A DNA stretch of 64,000 bases from Aaosphaeria pasadenensis (taxonomy: Eukaryota; Ascomycota; Dothideomycetes; Pleosporales), in assembly GCA_022813625.1 (NCBI GenBank), contig JAKLMB010000003.1:1612001-1676000 (forward strand), written 5' to 3'. Made by a program: the position numbers and the translations under genes. The notes below the pieces were generated by a model, which was not told the origin of the DNA, did not search any database, and worked only from the letters and a program-made list of their open reading frames with translations. Below, in pieces: positions 24,751 to 35,465 of this stretch (the stretch's first letter is position 1; each line of letters opens with the position of its first letter).

Positions 24751-25367
24751 ATCTGCGAATTGATGCTACCTCTCCATGAGCAGAACAGCCTCCACCTACA
24801 ACAATATTTGTGCGTGCTGCTGCGACACGCTGTCTCTTCAAGCTAAGGTGGGATGTGGGATGCTCGAATGGGGCCTTTCCAGGGCAACGCCGGTGGTTTG
24901 GTGGATGAAAAGGTAGAGAAGTACACCACTCCTCGTTTCTGATAATATCTCTGGGGTAAAGGTCTAGTCCCAATCGACTATATTACAACGCACTGGAGTA
25001 GAAACAAAATGCCATTTCATTACAACGCTATGCATGCATGTGATGCGATGCGGTGCGGGAACAAGCGCCAGCTGGGCAGCAGATTCGCGATGATGTCGGT
25101 GTTTGCGGCCCTGGACCTCCGATGCCAAGCTCATTGCTTTGACTGGAGCCCGCCTCTCCGACCCTGTTGCCCTGCTACACACTCTTGTCCCATCTTCCTC
25201 TCTCACACCCGAACCACGACCCCTCAAAATCCTTCGACTTGCGCTCTCTTGACCGCGAACGTGATAACGATCTGGGATCCCAGAATTCGGATTTTCTACT
25301 TTATCTATGCGCATTCTCCATCAACGAGCTCAGCTTTCGCGTTCCTAGCTCAGCAGCCGCCGTCAAC
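24751..25367. promoter_or_regulatory. Divergent promoter region, TRAPPC11 / Rxt2
   Basis: 617 bp between the two start codons. No separate gene is seen. The Rxt2 side (25140-25367) is C/T-rich, like a fungal core promoter and leader; an open frame from 25167 runs through it into Rxt2 but its upstream part is not conserved-looking. Confidence 0.5.
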
Positions 25368-26849
25368 ATGGCAGGTCAACAGCAACAAATCATTGAGACT
25401 ATCTTCAATATGAAGAGAAGGCTTCTCAGGAATGATGACTGTAAGTTTCACTCCCGTCATATGCCTGGGCGCGCGCACTAACCTGTCAGCCTCCGACTCT
25501 GAGGAGACCGATTCACCTTACAACAACCGAATGCAGAACCTGAAGCGCAAGGCACAATATGCTCGCCCTGGCAGACCAGAAACGTCTTCCGACCCCCCTC
25601 CCTACAAAAAGCGCATTGAGCATGCCGGATATCACAGATATATCCTCCAGCGCAATCCACCTCGATTCGATCCTGACGGCGACATCGTGGAGCACAACGA
25701 CGAGTACGACGATGAGGATGACCTTTCGACCGTTGAAGAAAACCCCTATGCGGATATCAAGCTTGAAGGTACGTGAAGTACATCAGTGGGGCATTGGACG
25801 CGGTAGCTAACATACAACTCACAGAGATACTCATGCCCTTAACATCAGCTGCCGACCTCGCTACGCATCCTGCAATGAGCATTCCCTATACCTCGAAACA
25901 CCTTACAAACCTAACGAATGAGGCTGCCGCGATCTCTCGTAAAGAACGAGTGGCCGTTTGGCGTGCGAAGAACCTCTTTACTCAATTCTTAGGCGACATT
26001 TCCTACGTGCCCACGGGACTAACAGATCTCGACGCTGGCGAGCCTTTGAAAGACTCATTCTTAGAAACCTCATTGGGATCGAGGCCTGAATTGACAAACG
26101 GCGAGAGTCAAGATAAGTCACAGGCGATCCAGCAAGCTACTGCAGAGAAAAATGGACAAACAAATGGCGAGGATGTGCACATGAAGGATGCAAGCGAAAT
26201 CAACGGCGACGCGTCCCATCCTTCAGAAAGTCGCAACCCTGAAGATGCGGGTGGATCGAGTGTTCAAAACGAAAATCAGAACGGCGAGCCTTCAACGAAT
26301 GGAGATCGACGAGGCGCAAGCGGAGCGACAAGACAAAATGGTGTAGACCGCGCAGCCACTCCCAATGACGAAGACGTCTCTGATACTGTCTCGCAACAAA
26401 ACGGAATAACAACTCGAGCGCGTGTCCAAGGACCTTCAGATCAGTCAACTCCAAGCTCTCCCTCTGGATCTACCCACATTCACCCGCTCTTCTCGTTCTC
26501 GACAGAGTCAATACCCGATCGCGATCTCGGTCTCCCAGCCAACGAAGCAGAAGACACACGATTCCTTCTGCTCGCATTCGTACAGAAACAAGAGGAACTC
26601 TCGCGAACCGCGACAGATTTATATATGGGAATGATGCAGGGGGAGCGGATGAGGCAGGAGGTCTACAAATCTGCAAAGGCCGAAGCTCACGTCGGAGAAA
26701 TGAGCGACGGCGAAGATTGGTACGATCAGGACGAATGGGAGCTCGAGCAAAGCCTGCTAAAAGGGCGGGATGAGGAGGAAGACGACACAGCGGTCGCTGG
26801 CAAGAAATCCACCAGGCAACGTCGCAAGCCTGACAAGGAGGATCGATGA
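25368..26849 (+). CDS. RXT2: Rxt2, subunit of the Rpd3L histone deacetylase complex
   Basis: Exons 25368-25440, 25490-25768 and 25825-26849 give 458 residues; introns are 49 and 56 nt with GTAAGT and GTACGT donors and CAG acceptors. The Rxt2 N-terminal domain is clear at about residues 5-190. It starts ETIFNMKRRLLRNDDSSDSE and continues through MQNLKRKAQYARPGR, PPPYKKRIEHAGYHRYIL and NPPRFDPDGD. After an acidic stretch it resumes at PLTSAADLATHPAMS and KERVAVWRAKNLFTQFLGD. The rest is low-complexity and acidic, with Asn/Gly/Glu-rich repeats, a Rxt2-like LLLAFVQKQEELSRTATDLYM helix near residue 370, and a basic tail. It is a nuclear corepressor subunit by homology. It converges on the ProRS gene with only 125 bp between the stops. 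Confidence 0.92.
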
Positions 26850-26974
26850 TGAATTTCGTTAGACAGAGACGGTTGCAGGTACAAATTTCTGGCAATGGCC
26901 CAATGACATCATGATCAAATACAATAGATATACATTCCTATCGTACACTTCAAATATCCACCTTTCCACTATCA

Positions 26975-28854
26975 TCACAACTGCTCCAACAACTCTGTGA
27001 CGCTCTTCCTCAGCTCAGCAACATCCACATTCTTCTTCACGCCCAGCCGACGACATTGCAATTCCACCTGCTTCGTCTCTGCCCAAGCCTTCCCGAAAAC
27101 AACAATGATCGGATAGCCAATCAAATCTGCATCATTCAACTTCCACGACAGACTCTTGATGCTCCGATCATCAAGCACCACATCAACACCACTATTCCCC
27201 TCTCCCTCATTCTTGCTGAGCACGTCATACACTTCCGTCAATTCCTCCTCTCCGACGTTCGAACGCGAAGTGTACACAATCGCAACCTCAAACGGCGCCA
27301 CAGCCCGAGGCCAATTGAGCCCCTTCGAGTCCGACATGAGCGACGCCATGGCGCCGATGAGCCGGGAGACACCAATGCCGTGACAGCCCATCTCTATGGG
27401 GACGGGTTGCGGGTTCGGATGGACGGTCACCATGGCGTTCAGCGGTGCGGAGTACCGGGTGCCGAGGTGGAATGTGTGGCCTACTTCGATGGCTTTCTGG
27501 ACTGATAACGCGCCGGAGTCGCAGCGTGGGCAGGAATCTCCCGGTCGGATGATGGTGAGGTCGAGGGGGGTGGAAAGGGTAGAGGGGCTCTCGGTGATGT
27601 CTTGAGGGAGGCGGTAGTCTTGGATGGAGATTGTTTCTGTGGTTTTTGGGAGGAGAGCGTCGAGGGCTGCTGTTTCGATGCCAGTGTCGATGTCGATGCC
27701 TGCGTTCTTGATTGTGTGGAGGTTGACAAACGAGGATATCTCGCTCCAGGTTGGCTGCGAGGCAGAAGGAAGGTCTTCTGGACGGGGGATTTTGATAGTG
27801 ACCTTCGTCGTCCGATCGGAGCTGATGCCTGTGAAAACCAGAGGTTCGCCCTTCGAACTGCCCGCCTCTTCAATCTTCTTCTCGGCCAGTTCCTCGTTGG
27901 CAACATACGAACATGAATTGCATGACCAAACATTGTCCTCGCCTCTGGGGGATATGAAATGGTACTCGTGGCTTAGTTTACCACCCATATTGCCCGAGTC
28001 GGCCTCAGCTACGAGGTATGGTACCTTTAGCTCGTTGAAGAGGTTCGCGTACGCCATTCGTACTGCTTCGTACGTTTTCAACCCATGTTCAGCTGAGTAG
28101 TCGAACGTATACAAATCTTTCATCAGAAACTCTTTCGAACGCAATAGACCGCCTCTCGGCCTCCTTTCGTCTCGATACTTTCGTCCGATCTGGTACAGCC
28201 GCAGAGGTAGATCTTTATACGAATGTACTACATTAGCCACCAGAGAAGTGATCTCCTCCTCATGTGTTGGAGACAACAGAAAACCGGAATCCCTTCTGTC
28301 TTGAACCCGTAGTAGCTCCGAATTGGCGGAATAGCGACCTGATTTGCGCCATAGCTCTTCTGTGCTGATGAATGATAGGAGAAGCTTGGAGGCACCAATT
28401 GATGTCATGTGCTTATCGATCAGACTCTCCAGCTTGTTCTGAACGCGTAGACCGAGTGGCAGGATGTGATAGACTCCAGAATGTGCCTGTTCACGTGATT
28501 AGCTCATGTTTCTCTTGGGTCGTTTAGTTGAGGTCCTTATTGGTTGTACCTGGCGTATAAAACCTCCCTTTATCAAAAGGGCCTGGGAGTCATCTACGAG
28601 AAATTCAACATAAGTATATAGATCAGTTTCTCATTAGTGGGCAATGTCACCTTCGCCATCTTGTGTTGAGATGCCTCCAGTGGGGGCCCAAAACTTGGAC
28701 AAACGGTTTCTCGAATCAGTCTACCATATATTGTCAATAGCTATACATTTTCCAGAGTTCTTAAGATTGGTCATACAGTTAATGCTCGAGTGTTGTAAAA
28801 TCCTCTACATGATCTCTGGATACATCGCACGTTATTCCATCCACGCACCGCCAT
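26975..28854 (-). CDS. AIM10: Mitochondrial prolyl-tRNA synthetase (bacterial type)
   Basis: Charges mitochondrial tRNA-Pro. I rebuilt four exons: 28777-28854, 28651-28720, 28550-28593 and 26975-28486 (introns 56, 57 and 63 nt), giving 567 residues. Exon 1 encodes an Arg-rich, acid-free presequence (MAVRGWNNVRCIQRSCRGFY) that suits mitochondrial import. Exon 2 gives RLSKFWAPTGGIS and exon 3 gives DDSQALLIKGGFIRQ, which joins AHSGVYHILPLGLRVQNKLE. Class II motif 2 is YRDERRPRGGLLRSKEFLMK and motif 3 is GCHGIGVSRLIGA; a C-terminal anticodon-binding domain follows (ending at VTELLEQL). Between GEDNVWSCNSCSYVANEE and CPRCDSGAL only about 125 residues remain, so the bacterial editing insertion appears shortened. 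The two short upstream exons are easily missed, which would leave a truncated protein starting at an internal Met. The second donor is GTGACA, a weak site. Confidence 0.9.
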
Positions 28855-29162
28855 TAGCCCGTGACACCTGTCCAGTATTTAAACAGGAATTCAGCTCTTC
28901 AATTAGATAAGAAAAATAAAAAATTGCACAAGAAACCGATATGAAGATGCGGATTTGGACTCAGGACTGGCGGTCACTTGAGGGGAGCTGTTGCCCTAAA
29001 GAAGTATCCGCCGAAGTTTCTCCGCGCTCCACCTCCGCAAAGAAAGATTTCTAGACGAACCTCACCCCAGCGGGCGGATCTTCAAAAGCCTGCATTCAAA
29101 GTGCAACGACACCCGTTTGCCTGCACCCAATTCCTCCTGAAAAACCCACACACAATTCGAAA
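28855..29162. promoter_or_regulatory. Bidirectional promoter, mt-ProRS / uL10m
   Basis: Only 308 bp separate the start codons of two divergent mitochondrial-translation genes. An AT-rich stretch (AAGAAAAATAAAAAATTG, about 28910-28926) sits near the ProRS side. No known regulator site is assigned. Confidence 0.6.
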
Positions 29163-30182
29163 ATGCCGCCACGGATACGGATACGGCCGCGCGCTCTGCG
29201 CCTCCGCGCTTCACACTCCTTCTCGCCCATCAACCACAGTTACGCATCACTCGCAACAGCAACAACACCCGCACCTCCAATTGATCAGACGATCCGGTCT
29301 GCGGCTCCAATCCTGCGATACCCAGCTAACCAACCTCCCTCACATAAACCACCGGAGGTCCGCAAGACGCAGCTGCACCGACAATACCAATCCCTCCTCC
29401 GCTCGTCGCCCTTGATCCTACTCTTCCAGCACAATAACCTCAAGGCCGTGGAATGGATGAGCATAAGGCGAGAGCTGGCCATAGCACTCAACAAAGTCGA
29501 CGCCGAGCGTGAGAAGAACGGCCAGGAATTGTTCGCCAACGACATCAAATTGCAAGTCATCCAGACCGGAATTTTCGGCAGTGCGCTGCGTGTCGTGGAG
29601 TTCTACAACCCAGAGGAGACCCTGCTGGACCACGCGCAACACCCGACAGACCCCCGCACAGCCACCAGCGCGCAGATCCCACAGACGTCGAACAAGAAGG
29701 AGGACTCGAGGTTCAAGCACGGTCTGTCGAGGGAGGCATGGGAGGTTGCGTCGAACAAGAAACTGAAGCACGAGCTCGAGCCTCTGCTCTCCGGTCCATT
29801 GGCCGTCCTTTCTTTTCCCTCGGTCTCGCCTGAGCACCTCAAGAGCGCTCTCTCGATCCTCTCCCCATCCCCAGACTTCCCCGCCCCGAAGAGGAAGACC
29901 AACCCCGACTTGTACGAACCAGCCGTGCAGGGCGGCCTCCAGAAGCTCATGCTGCTCGGCGCGAGGGTGGAGGGCAAGGTGTTCGATCAGGACGGCGTGA
30001 AGTGGGTCGGCGGCATCGCAGGCGGCATCGACGGCCTTCGCGCTCAGCTCGTCGCGGCGCTCCAGGGCGCGGGTGCTAGTCTCGCCAGCACTCTCGAGGG
30101 TGCGAGCAGGAGTTTGTACTTCACGATGGAGTCGCGGAGACTGGACATGGAGGAGACGGAGAAGGGCGACAAGAAGGAGTAG
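29163..30182 (+). CDS. MRPL11: Mitochondrial ribosomal protein uL10m (MrpL11)
   Basis: Large-subunit mitoribosome protein at the base of the stalk. Single exon of 339 residues with A at -3. The N-terminus (MPPRIRIRPRALRLRASHSF) is rich in Arg and lacks acids, as in a mitochondrial presequence. The conserved uL10m core begins at about residue 66 with VRKTQLHRQYQSLLRSSPLI and LFQHNNLKAVEWMSIRRELA, and continues with QVIQTGIFGSALRVVEFY. The downstream part (LSGPLAVLSFPSVSPEHLKSA and GLQKLMLLGARVEGKVFD) also fits fungal homologues. Family assignment is good; yeast MrpL11 is shorter. Confidence 0.88.
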   Translation: MPPRIRIRPRALRLRASHSFSPINHSYASLATATTPAPPIDQTIRSAAPILRYPANQPPSHKPPEVRKTQLHRQYQSLLRSSPLILLFQHNNLKAVEWMSIRRELAIALNKVDAEREKNGQELFANDIKLQVIQTGIFGSALRVVEFYNPEETLLDHAQHPTDPRTATSAQIPQTSNKKEDSRFKHGLSREAWEVASNKKLKHELEPLLSGPLAVLSFPSVSPEHLKSALSILSPSPDFPAPKRKTNPDLYEPAVQGGLQKLMLLGARVEGKVFDQDGVKWVGGIAGGIDGLRAQLVAALQGAGASLASTLEGASRSLYFTMESRRLDMEETEKGDKKE

Positions 30183-30541
30183 ACGGGGCTTCGAGAGAGA
30201 GGCAATTGCATGTACATGTACCAACACAACAATTTCCCCCGCCAGTTATGTAAATCTAGATATACGTACACACATTGAAAATGTACTGCCACCAATCACG
30301 CACCCATATCCATGACTATTGCAACCAAAATACACAATCAATACTTATATTCACACAAACTCGAAGAAACTTCTATACAAGTCTTACACTCCGGGTCCTC
30401 TTCAATCCAACACCGGATATATACAAGCACAACCCCCCCCCACATCATGTATGCTCTCGGAGGATTAAGAAATCATGAATGTGATTAATGGGTACCCCCT
30501 CGTTCCCTTTCCCCCTCTTCTCCCAACAGGTGACATCACAA
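30183..30541. other. Convergent 3' regions of uL10m and the HIT protein
   Basis: 359 bp, AT-rich, with ATACACAATCAATAC-type sequence and a C9 run at about 30429-30440. No gene is seen. Confidence 0.5.
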
Positions 30542-31534
30542 TCAAAGCTTCCCCCTCGCCCCCAACCTTTCCACCTCCTCCCTCAAAACCCTCCTCATCT
30601 CGCCCGCGAGCGCGGCGCCCTCCTCGTCGTCCAGGTCGTCGCGGTTGCCCCGGCCGAACATGGTCCAGCTCTTGCTCTTGATCTGCGGCATGCTGGCGGG
30701 CCGCGGGATGATATGGAAGTGCACGTGCGGGACGACTTGTGCTGCTCTTGCTCCTGTTGCACCGTGAGTATCAACATGAGATTTGATTGGGGGGTTGGGC
30801 GGAAGTTGGGTGGGTATATGGATGGGTATGTGAACCAGGGGGTGTGGTTTATGGAATCGTGAATAGATAGGTAGGAGTAACCAAACAATATTCGACCACT
30901 TCGATTGCCATACAACGAATATAGGATTGAAGCACGAGGACTAATTTCAAAACAACTAGACAGTAGATAAAATAAGACATACCATTATTCTGAACAATGT
31001 TGTAGTCCGACACCCCCGTGACCTTCTTGACCGTCCTCGCCAGAAGCGGTAACCAGAACCCTATCATACCCCATTAGCATCCGCATCATACTCCATTCAA
31101 CCCTTGACGTTCCCTCCTACAAATGCATAAACCCAAATTGCGAGTAATGAATCCCCGAACTAAAAAGTACAGAAAAAAGAGGAAAGAAAACACATACCAA
31201 CGTCCCTCGCCTCCCCGCCCTCCAAATCCTCCACCTTCACCCTATGCCCCCTCGTCGCAACCAGCAAGTGCCCCCTCGTCATGGGCAGGATATCCAAAAA
31301 CGCAACGACGTTCCTGCTCGCCAGCACTACGAACGAGCTTGGTGTCGTTTTCGCCGGGTCGGATGCGTCATCTGATGGTATGCATGACGGCAAGTCCTCT
31401 GGGGTAGTAGCAATAGATGGGGGAGAAGATGATGGGGAGGGAGATGCTGGGCATGGGGATGGGGTTTCAAATGCGACGGCGATGTTACAAAAGGGACATG
31501 TGTCGGGTGGGTAGTGGAGGTCGAGTTCATTCAT
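30542..31534 (-). CDS. HIT-family nucleotide hydrolase/transferase
   Basis: Exons 31198-31534, 30983-31060 and 30542-30753 give 208 residues. Donors are GTATGT in both introns; acceptors are ATAG and ACAG. The histidine-triad motif is PHVHFHIIPRP, spanning the start of exon 3, with the catalytic histidine expected to be the middle one (HVHFH). An N-terminal CPFC is the usual zinc-type pair of HIT proteins, and AFLDILPMTRGHLLVATRGH is the conserved strand and helix before it. A low-complexity Ser/Pro insertion of about 45 residues (29-72) separates CPFC from the domain. The C-terminal helix is GEMRRVLREEVERLG. The substrate is probably a purine nucleotide ester or phosphoramidate (Hnt1-like), but Hnt1 and Hnt2/Fhit cannot be separated with confidence here. 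Confidence 0.88.
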
Positions 31535-32605
31535 TGTATGTACATAGTAAGGTGAATTCGATGGGAGGGTGATTGTTCATTGATTTATTGGTGGTCGAGA
31601 GCTTTGTATGGGTAGATGGGGTGTGATGTTGGAGTCTGGAAGCTATGGGGGCTGGATTGGGTATAGCGTTGGATGGGGAGAGAGTGAACCTCGGTTGGGG
31701 TAGTTAGTCGTGATGGTCATGGTTGGGGACTCGTGGACGTGTTGTTCGGACTGCGGACTGCGTACTGCATCGCGACTGACTATGGATGGTGACATAATTA
31801 GTCCATCTCAATGGATCTAGTTACGAGCAAGGAAGAAAGCAACAGGAAAAACGGGAACGTGCGCAGAACCAACCGCGTCTTTAGCGCCAGAAGTCCCAAA
31901 CATACATGCCGTTACCAGAGAAACCAAACACGCCAGACCACAAACATGTCACGATGCGGGGGCCTTGCTTCCCTGTTTGGGACATGTTCTCGTTACAAGC
32001 GTGTTTCTGGACATATCACGCGTATTGCAGAGTAGGACAGGCATGGGTACGTGGTTATTATCTGAAATATGTTTGTGTATTGCGTGTTAAAGGACATGGC
32101 AATTGGAGAGGTCTTGTTATACCAAAGAGCACAACAAGCTCGACTGCAATTCCATGTCGCCAGCACTAACTATCCGGCACAAACGACAATATGTATCCGC
32201 AATTAATAGCCGACGTAGACACCGACGCGGTGTACTCTTAAAAGTGCTATGATTCTCGTATCCAGGGCCGTGGTGAAAGTAAAATAAAGGAAAAAAAGAG
32301 CATTCACGCGCCTTCATGACGCCAATACTCCACTGAAGAAAATCCACAGGGAAGCCAAAAAAAAGTTTCCATTCCTAGCCCAACTGCAACCCTTTTATTA
32401 ACGCCGTAGAATGTCGCCGATATGCAAACAATGGGGGAATAGCTTGGTGGATGCAATCGGCGCGTTACATAGATGCCGACGCCATCAAATACCACGAGGT
32501 GCGTGTCAAGTCGATACGACTGGCACTGGAGCGCGCAGAGAAAAGAATACGCTGATCACGAATAGCATCGGAAACGCCTAACGCAAAACATGATTTAGCG
32601 ATAGA
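31535..32605. other. Intergenic, HIT promoter / cyclin B 3' side
   Basis: 1.07 kb with no convincing gene. The part next to HIT (31540-31800) is G/T-rich on the plus strand. Open frames are short and lack recognisable features. Confidence 0.5.
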
Positions 32606-34314
32606 TCATTTCCTGATGCTGGACTCTTCCTTGAGATCGTTACCAAAATTGCTAACGTATTCTTTGGCCCAGCGACGGAGAACGATAGATGCTGACAAGA
32701 TGTTAGTATAGTGCAATGTCAAATGGAACGCGTATAATTACCCTTCAAAAACTTCTTGCTTGCATATTTCTTGAAGAATGCTTCGTGAACAACGGGGCTT
32801 GCGAGGTAGTCGATCATGAGAGAGAGGACTGGCTGGATCTCCTCCTCCGTGTAGCCGGAGTAATGTACAAGAGTTGAATCCTGGAACACATTAGTAATTG
32901 CGAGCTGTGACAGTCAAACAAAACATACCCATTCACCGCGTTCAAGCACCAATCGGGCCAAGTACATGGCAGCAGCAGCAACCTCGCTAGGGGGGTGTGC
33001 AAGGAAACGGTGGTCAAGGCAGCCGATCTCCAAAAGGTATTTGCCAAGAGTACGCGTCTGGATGTCGTAGTTATCGGCCTTGGATATCCTACGGAGGAAG
33101 TTCATGGGGTTGGGGTAGCTCAGATCGTAGTTAAGGGCAGCAAGGACGAATCGTTCGGCACTCAAGATCTCTTCCTCCGTGAAGCCATCATCTGCAACGT
33201 GTCGGAAGTTCTGGACGTGGGGAGAGAGGACCTCCTCGTACTTGGAGGCAATGAACATGGCGGTGACACCGACGAGCTGGAGGCGATCAAGCTGGACGAT
33301 CTTCGTGGAGAGGAAACGGTCAATGATGTTGACGGCAAGGAAGAGGGTCTCTGGGAGTAAACGGAATCGCGTGTGGACCTCGAGCAACCAGTCAACGAGA
33401 ATACCACGCATCTTCCACTCAAGCTCGCTCTGATCATCCATGTAATTGGGGTTGGCCATGGTGGCGATCTCAAGTTCCTTAAGGTAGTCGAAGATCTCAA
33501 CTACATACTCGGAGACCATGAGCGGGTCGTCATAATCTTCCTTGTCAAGATCGGTCCAGTCCTCGACGATGGGGCCACGGTCCTTGGTTTCCGCGAAGAC
33601 CTCAACCTCGGCCTCGGTCTCAACCTTTACATCGGTCGCAGTAGGAACCTCAACCTCACGCTTGACAGAGCGCTGAGGAGCAACGTTCTCAGCCTCTTCT
33701 GGGTCCTCCTCTTGCAACGTCTTGGTGCTGGCATTGGATGTGATTCGCTTCTTCGTCGCGTGGCCAGCAATGCCCGAACCGGAAGCAGGACGCTTTCCAC
33801 CAGGTCCGGCAGGCTTCTCCTTGGGTGGAAGTACCGAACGGGTCGAGTTGGCACGAGATGGCTTTTGAATCTTGGTAGGATGGGCTGCCTTGGTCAAAGG
33901 TCCAGCTTTGCTGACCACGGGCTTCTTGCCGTCCTTTCCATCCTTCGCACCCGCGCCGATGGGCTCGTTCTTCGTAACATTGCTGACATCGCCGAGAGCA
34001 GCACGCTTTCGCGTCTGGGCTGCACCGTTGGCTCCTAGAGTTGCGGTAGACTTCTTAGTCTGAAGAGCGGCCTTCTTGGGGACATCAGCGGCATCGGTAG
34101 AGCTCAATGCTGCACTTTTGGCGCGTGTCACGCGTGTAGTAGCTGCATTCTCATCATTCTCATTGGTAATGGCCCGTTGGCGCAATGAGCGAGCCTAGTC
34201 ACGATGGTCAGCTACTGATGCATTCACAACATGCACAGGAACACTGCGGTCCCAGAGGCGTGCAGCACCAAACAAGTGCTATGGAGGGCGATGGCAACGT
34301 ACAGCTGGACGCAT
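32606..34314 (-). CDS. G2/mitotic cyclin B (NimE/Cdc13 type)
   Basis: Cyclin partner of Cdk1 for mitotic entry. Exons are 34303-34314 (only MRPA), 32929-34194, 32742-32880 and 32606-32691, giving 500 residues. Introns are 108, 48 and 50 nt with GTACGT, GTATGT and GTAATT donors. A destruction box RAALGDVSN (RxxLxxxxN) lies at residues 68-76, marking it as an APC/C substrate. The cyclin box contains MRGILVDWLLEVHTRFRLLP and LFLAVNIIDRFLS, then KYEEVLSPHVQNF. The C-terminal cyclin fold includes YDLSYPNPMNFLRRISKAD, KYLLEIGCLDHRFLAHPPSE and the spliced end KYASKKFLKASIVLRRWAKE. The N-terminal 200 residues are basic and Ala/Thr/Lys-rich. The ORF as seen without splicing would begin at a TTG codon, so the 12-nt first exon is needed for an ATG start. 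Confidence 0.93.
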
Positions 34315-35465
34315 TGTGATAATTGTTAATTATGCTGTACGGCAAGACTGAGTCTAGTCGAGAAGCTAAGTGGGGCGTATCGTAGTTATGTGATGGAAGC
34401 TGTTGTTTTGAGGTATTGTTATGATGCACTATAAGACGGGTCAGTAAAGCTCCCAGATCCATCCAAACTACTAAACAAACAAAGGTGAATGCTGACAGTA
34501 AGGGTGCCTTGTTGACTTTAAGAAAGAAGTGAAAGCCTGTTCGACAAGCTTGTGAGGATGAATCGCGAATAACAAGCTCGCGAACACGTCGTTGATGGAG
34601 GTGGAATGGCGGGACGGTGAGGTGTCGTGCGAATTGAAGGGCCTTTAGAAGAAGAGAGGCCTATGATATATGCGAGGGAGGAGGTATAAACACAACCCGG
34701 GTGGACACTGAGCGTTGAGAGTGCGAGGGAGGAGGAGATGCTCGACCAAGGTGGGTGTGTTGTTGGAAGAGATGCGGCAGTGTGGTTTGTTTTGGTGCAG
34801 GCTTGCACTCCCTTAGTCATCCACCCTTTGCGCCAACAACGCGCGGGCAACGTGAAAGAAGGCTGGCGAGTGCACGGAGCCAATGAAAAGCGCGTATTCT
34901 ACTTACCTCGAGAACGCCAACTTTTCGGACGCGAAGAGAGTAATTTTTCTGAATAGGAATTGCAGCAGCGAATTGCAGCGATAATGTAGACGCGTGCAGA
35001 GGGTCGATATTTGGTGATTGAAGCTGCGGTGGTGGAGGTAAGGGTTGTTGTTGTTGTAGGTTTAGAGTAGAGAGAGAAGAGTGGAAGAGAGGAGATGGGA
35101 AGGCACGTTGGCACGTCAGTAGGAGGCAGACGACGGGTACACAAGTACAAGTACAAGGCAGTACACGGTACACACGCTACAACCAGCAGTACACAGAGTA
35201 CGCAGGGTACAAACGAGTTTGGTAGCACAATAGAGACTCTGAGCCTGTTAAGAGAGCGTCACCGCGTCAACTGCTTGTGACAGGGGTTATGCCACTATGA
35301 ATGGCTGGGTGCGATTCGTCGAGGCTTATCGCGCTAGTCCCCTTTCGTGAAGCTTGAGATTTTTGAACATAGAACCACCAACCCTCACCTCCAGAGAGTC
35401 CATTGCCATTGCGACGTCGTCCACGCCCCATGGGTTCGAAACACTGATAATATCATCGCAAAATT
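34315..35465. promoter_or_regulatory. Divergent promoter region, cyclin B / uL2m
   Basis: 1.15 kb between start codons. No gene is seen. A GTAC cluster lies at 35137-35210. Most of the length probably serves cyclin B, whose 5' leader may be long. Confidence 0.5.
35137..35210. repeat. GTAC cluster upstream of cyclin B
   Basis: Eight GTAC tetramers in 74 bp, many as AAGTACA or AGTACAC. Similar in density and length to the cluster upstream of Kcs1. Confidence 0.6.

Noticed and set aside
29418..30227. 269-codon open frame antisense to uL10m
   Set aside because: Its Leu/Arg/His/Val-rich reading mirrors the uL10m codons; the sense frame has a presequence and family motifs.
35430..35445. GGGTTCGAAAC considered as the T-loop of a tRNA gene
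   Set aside because: No acceptor stem, D-arm or anticodon stem could be paired around it; it lies in the uL2m leader. Other TTCGAA sites (4828, 23932, 48739) are coding.
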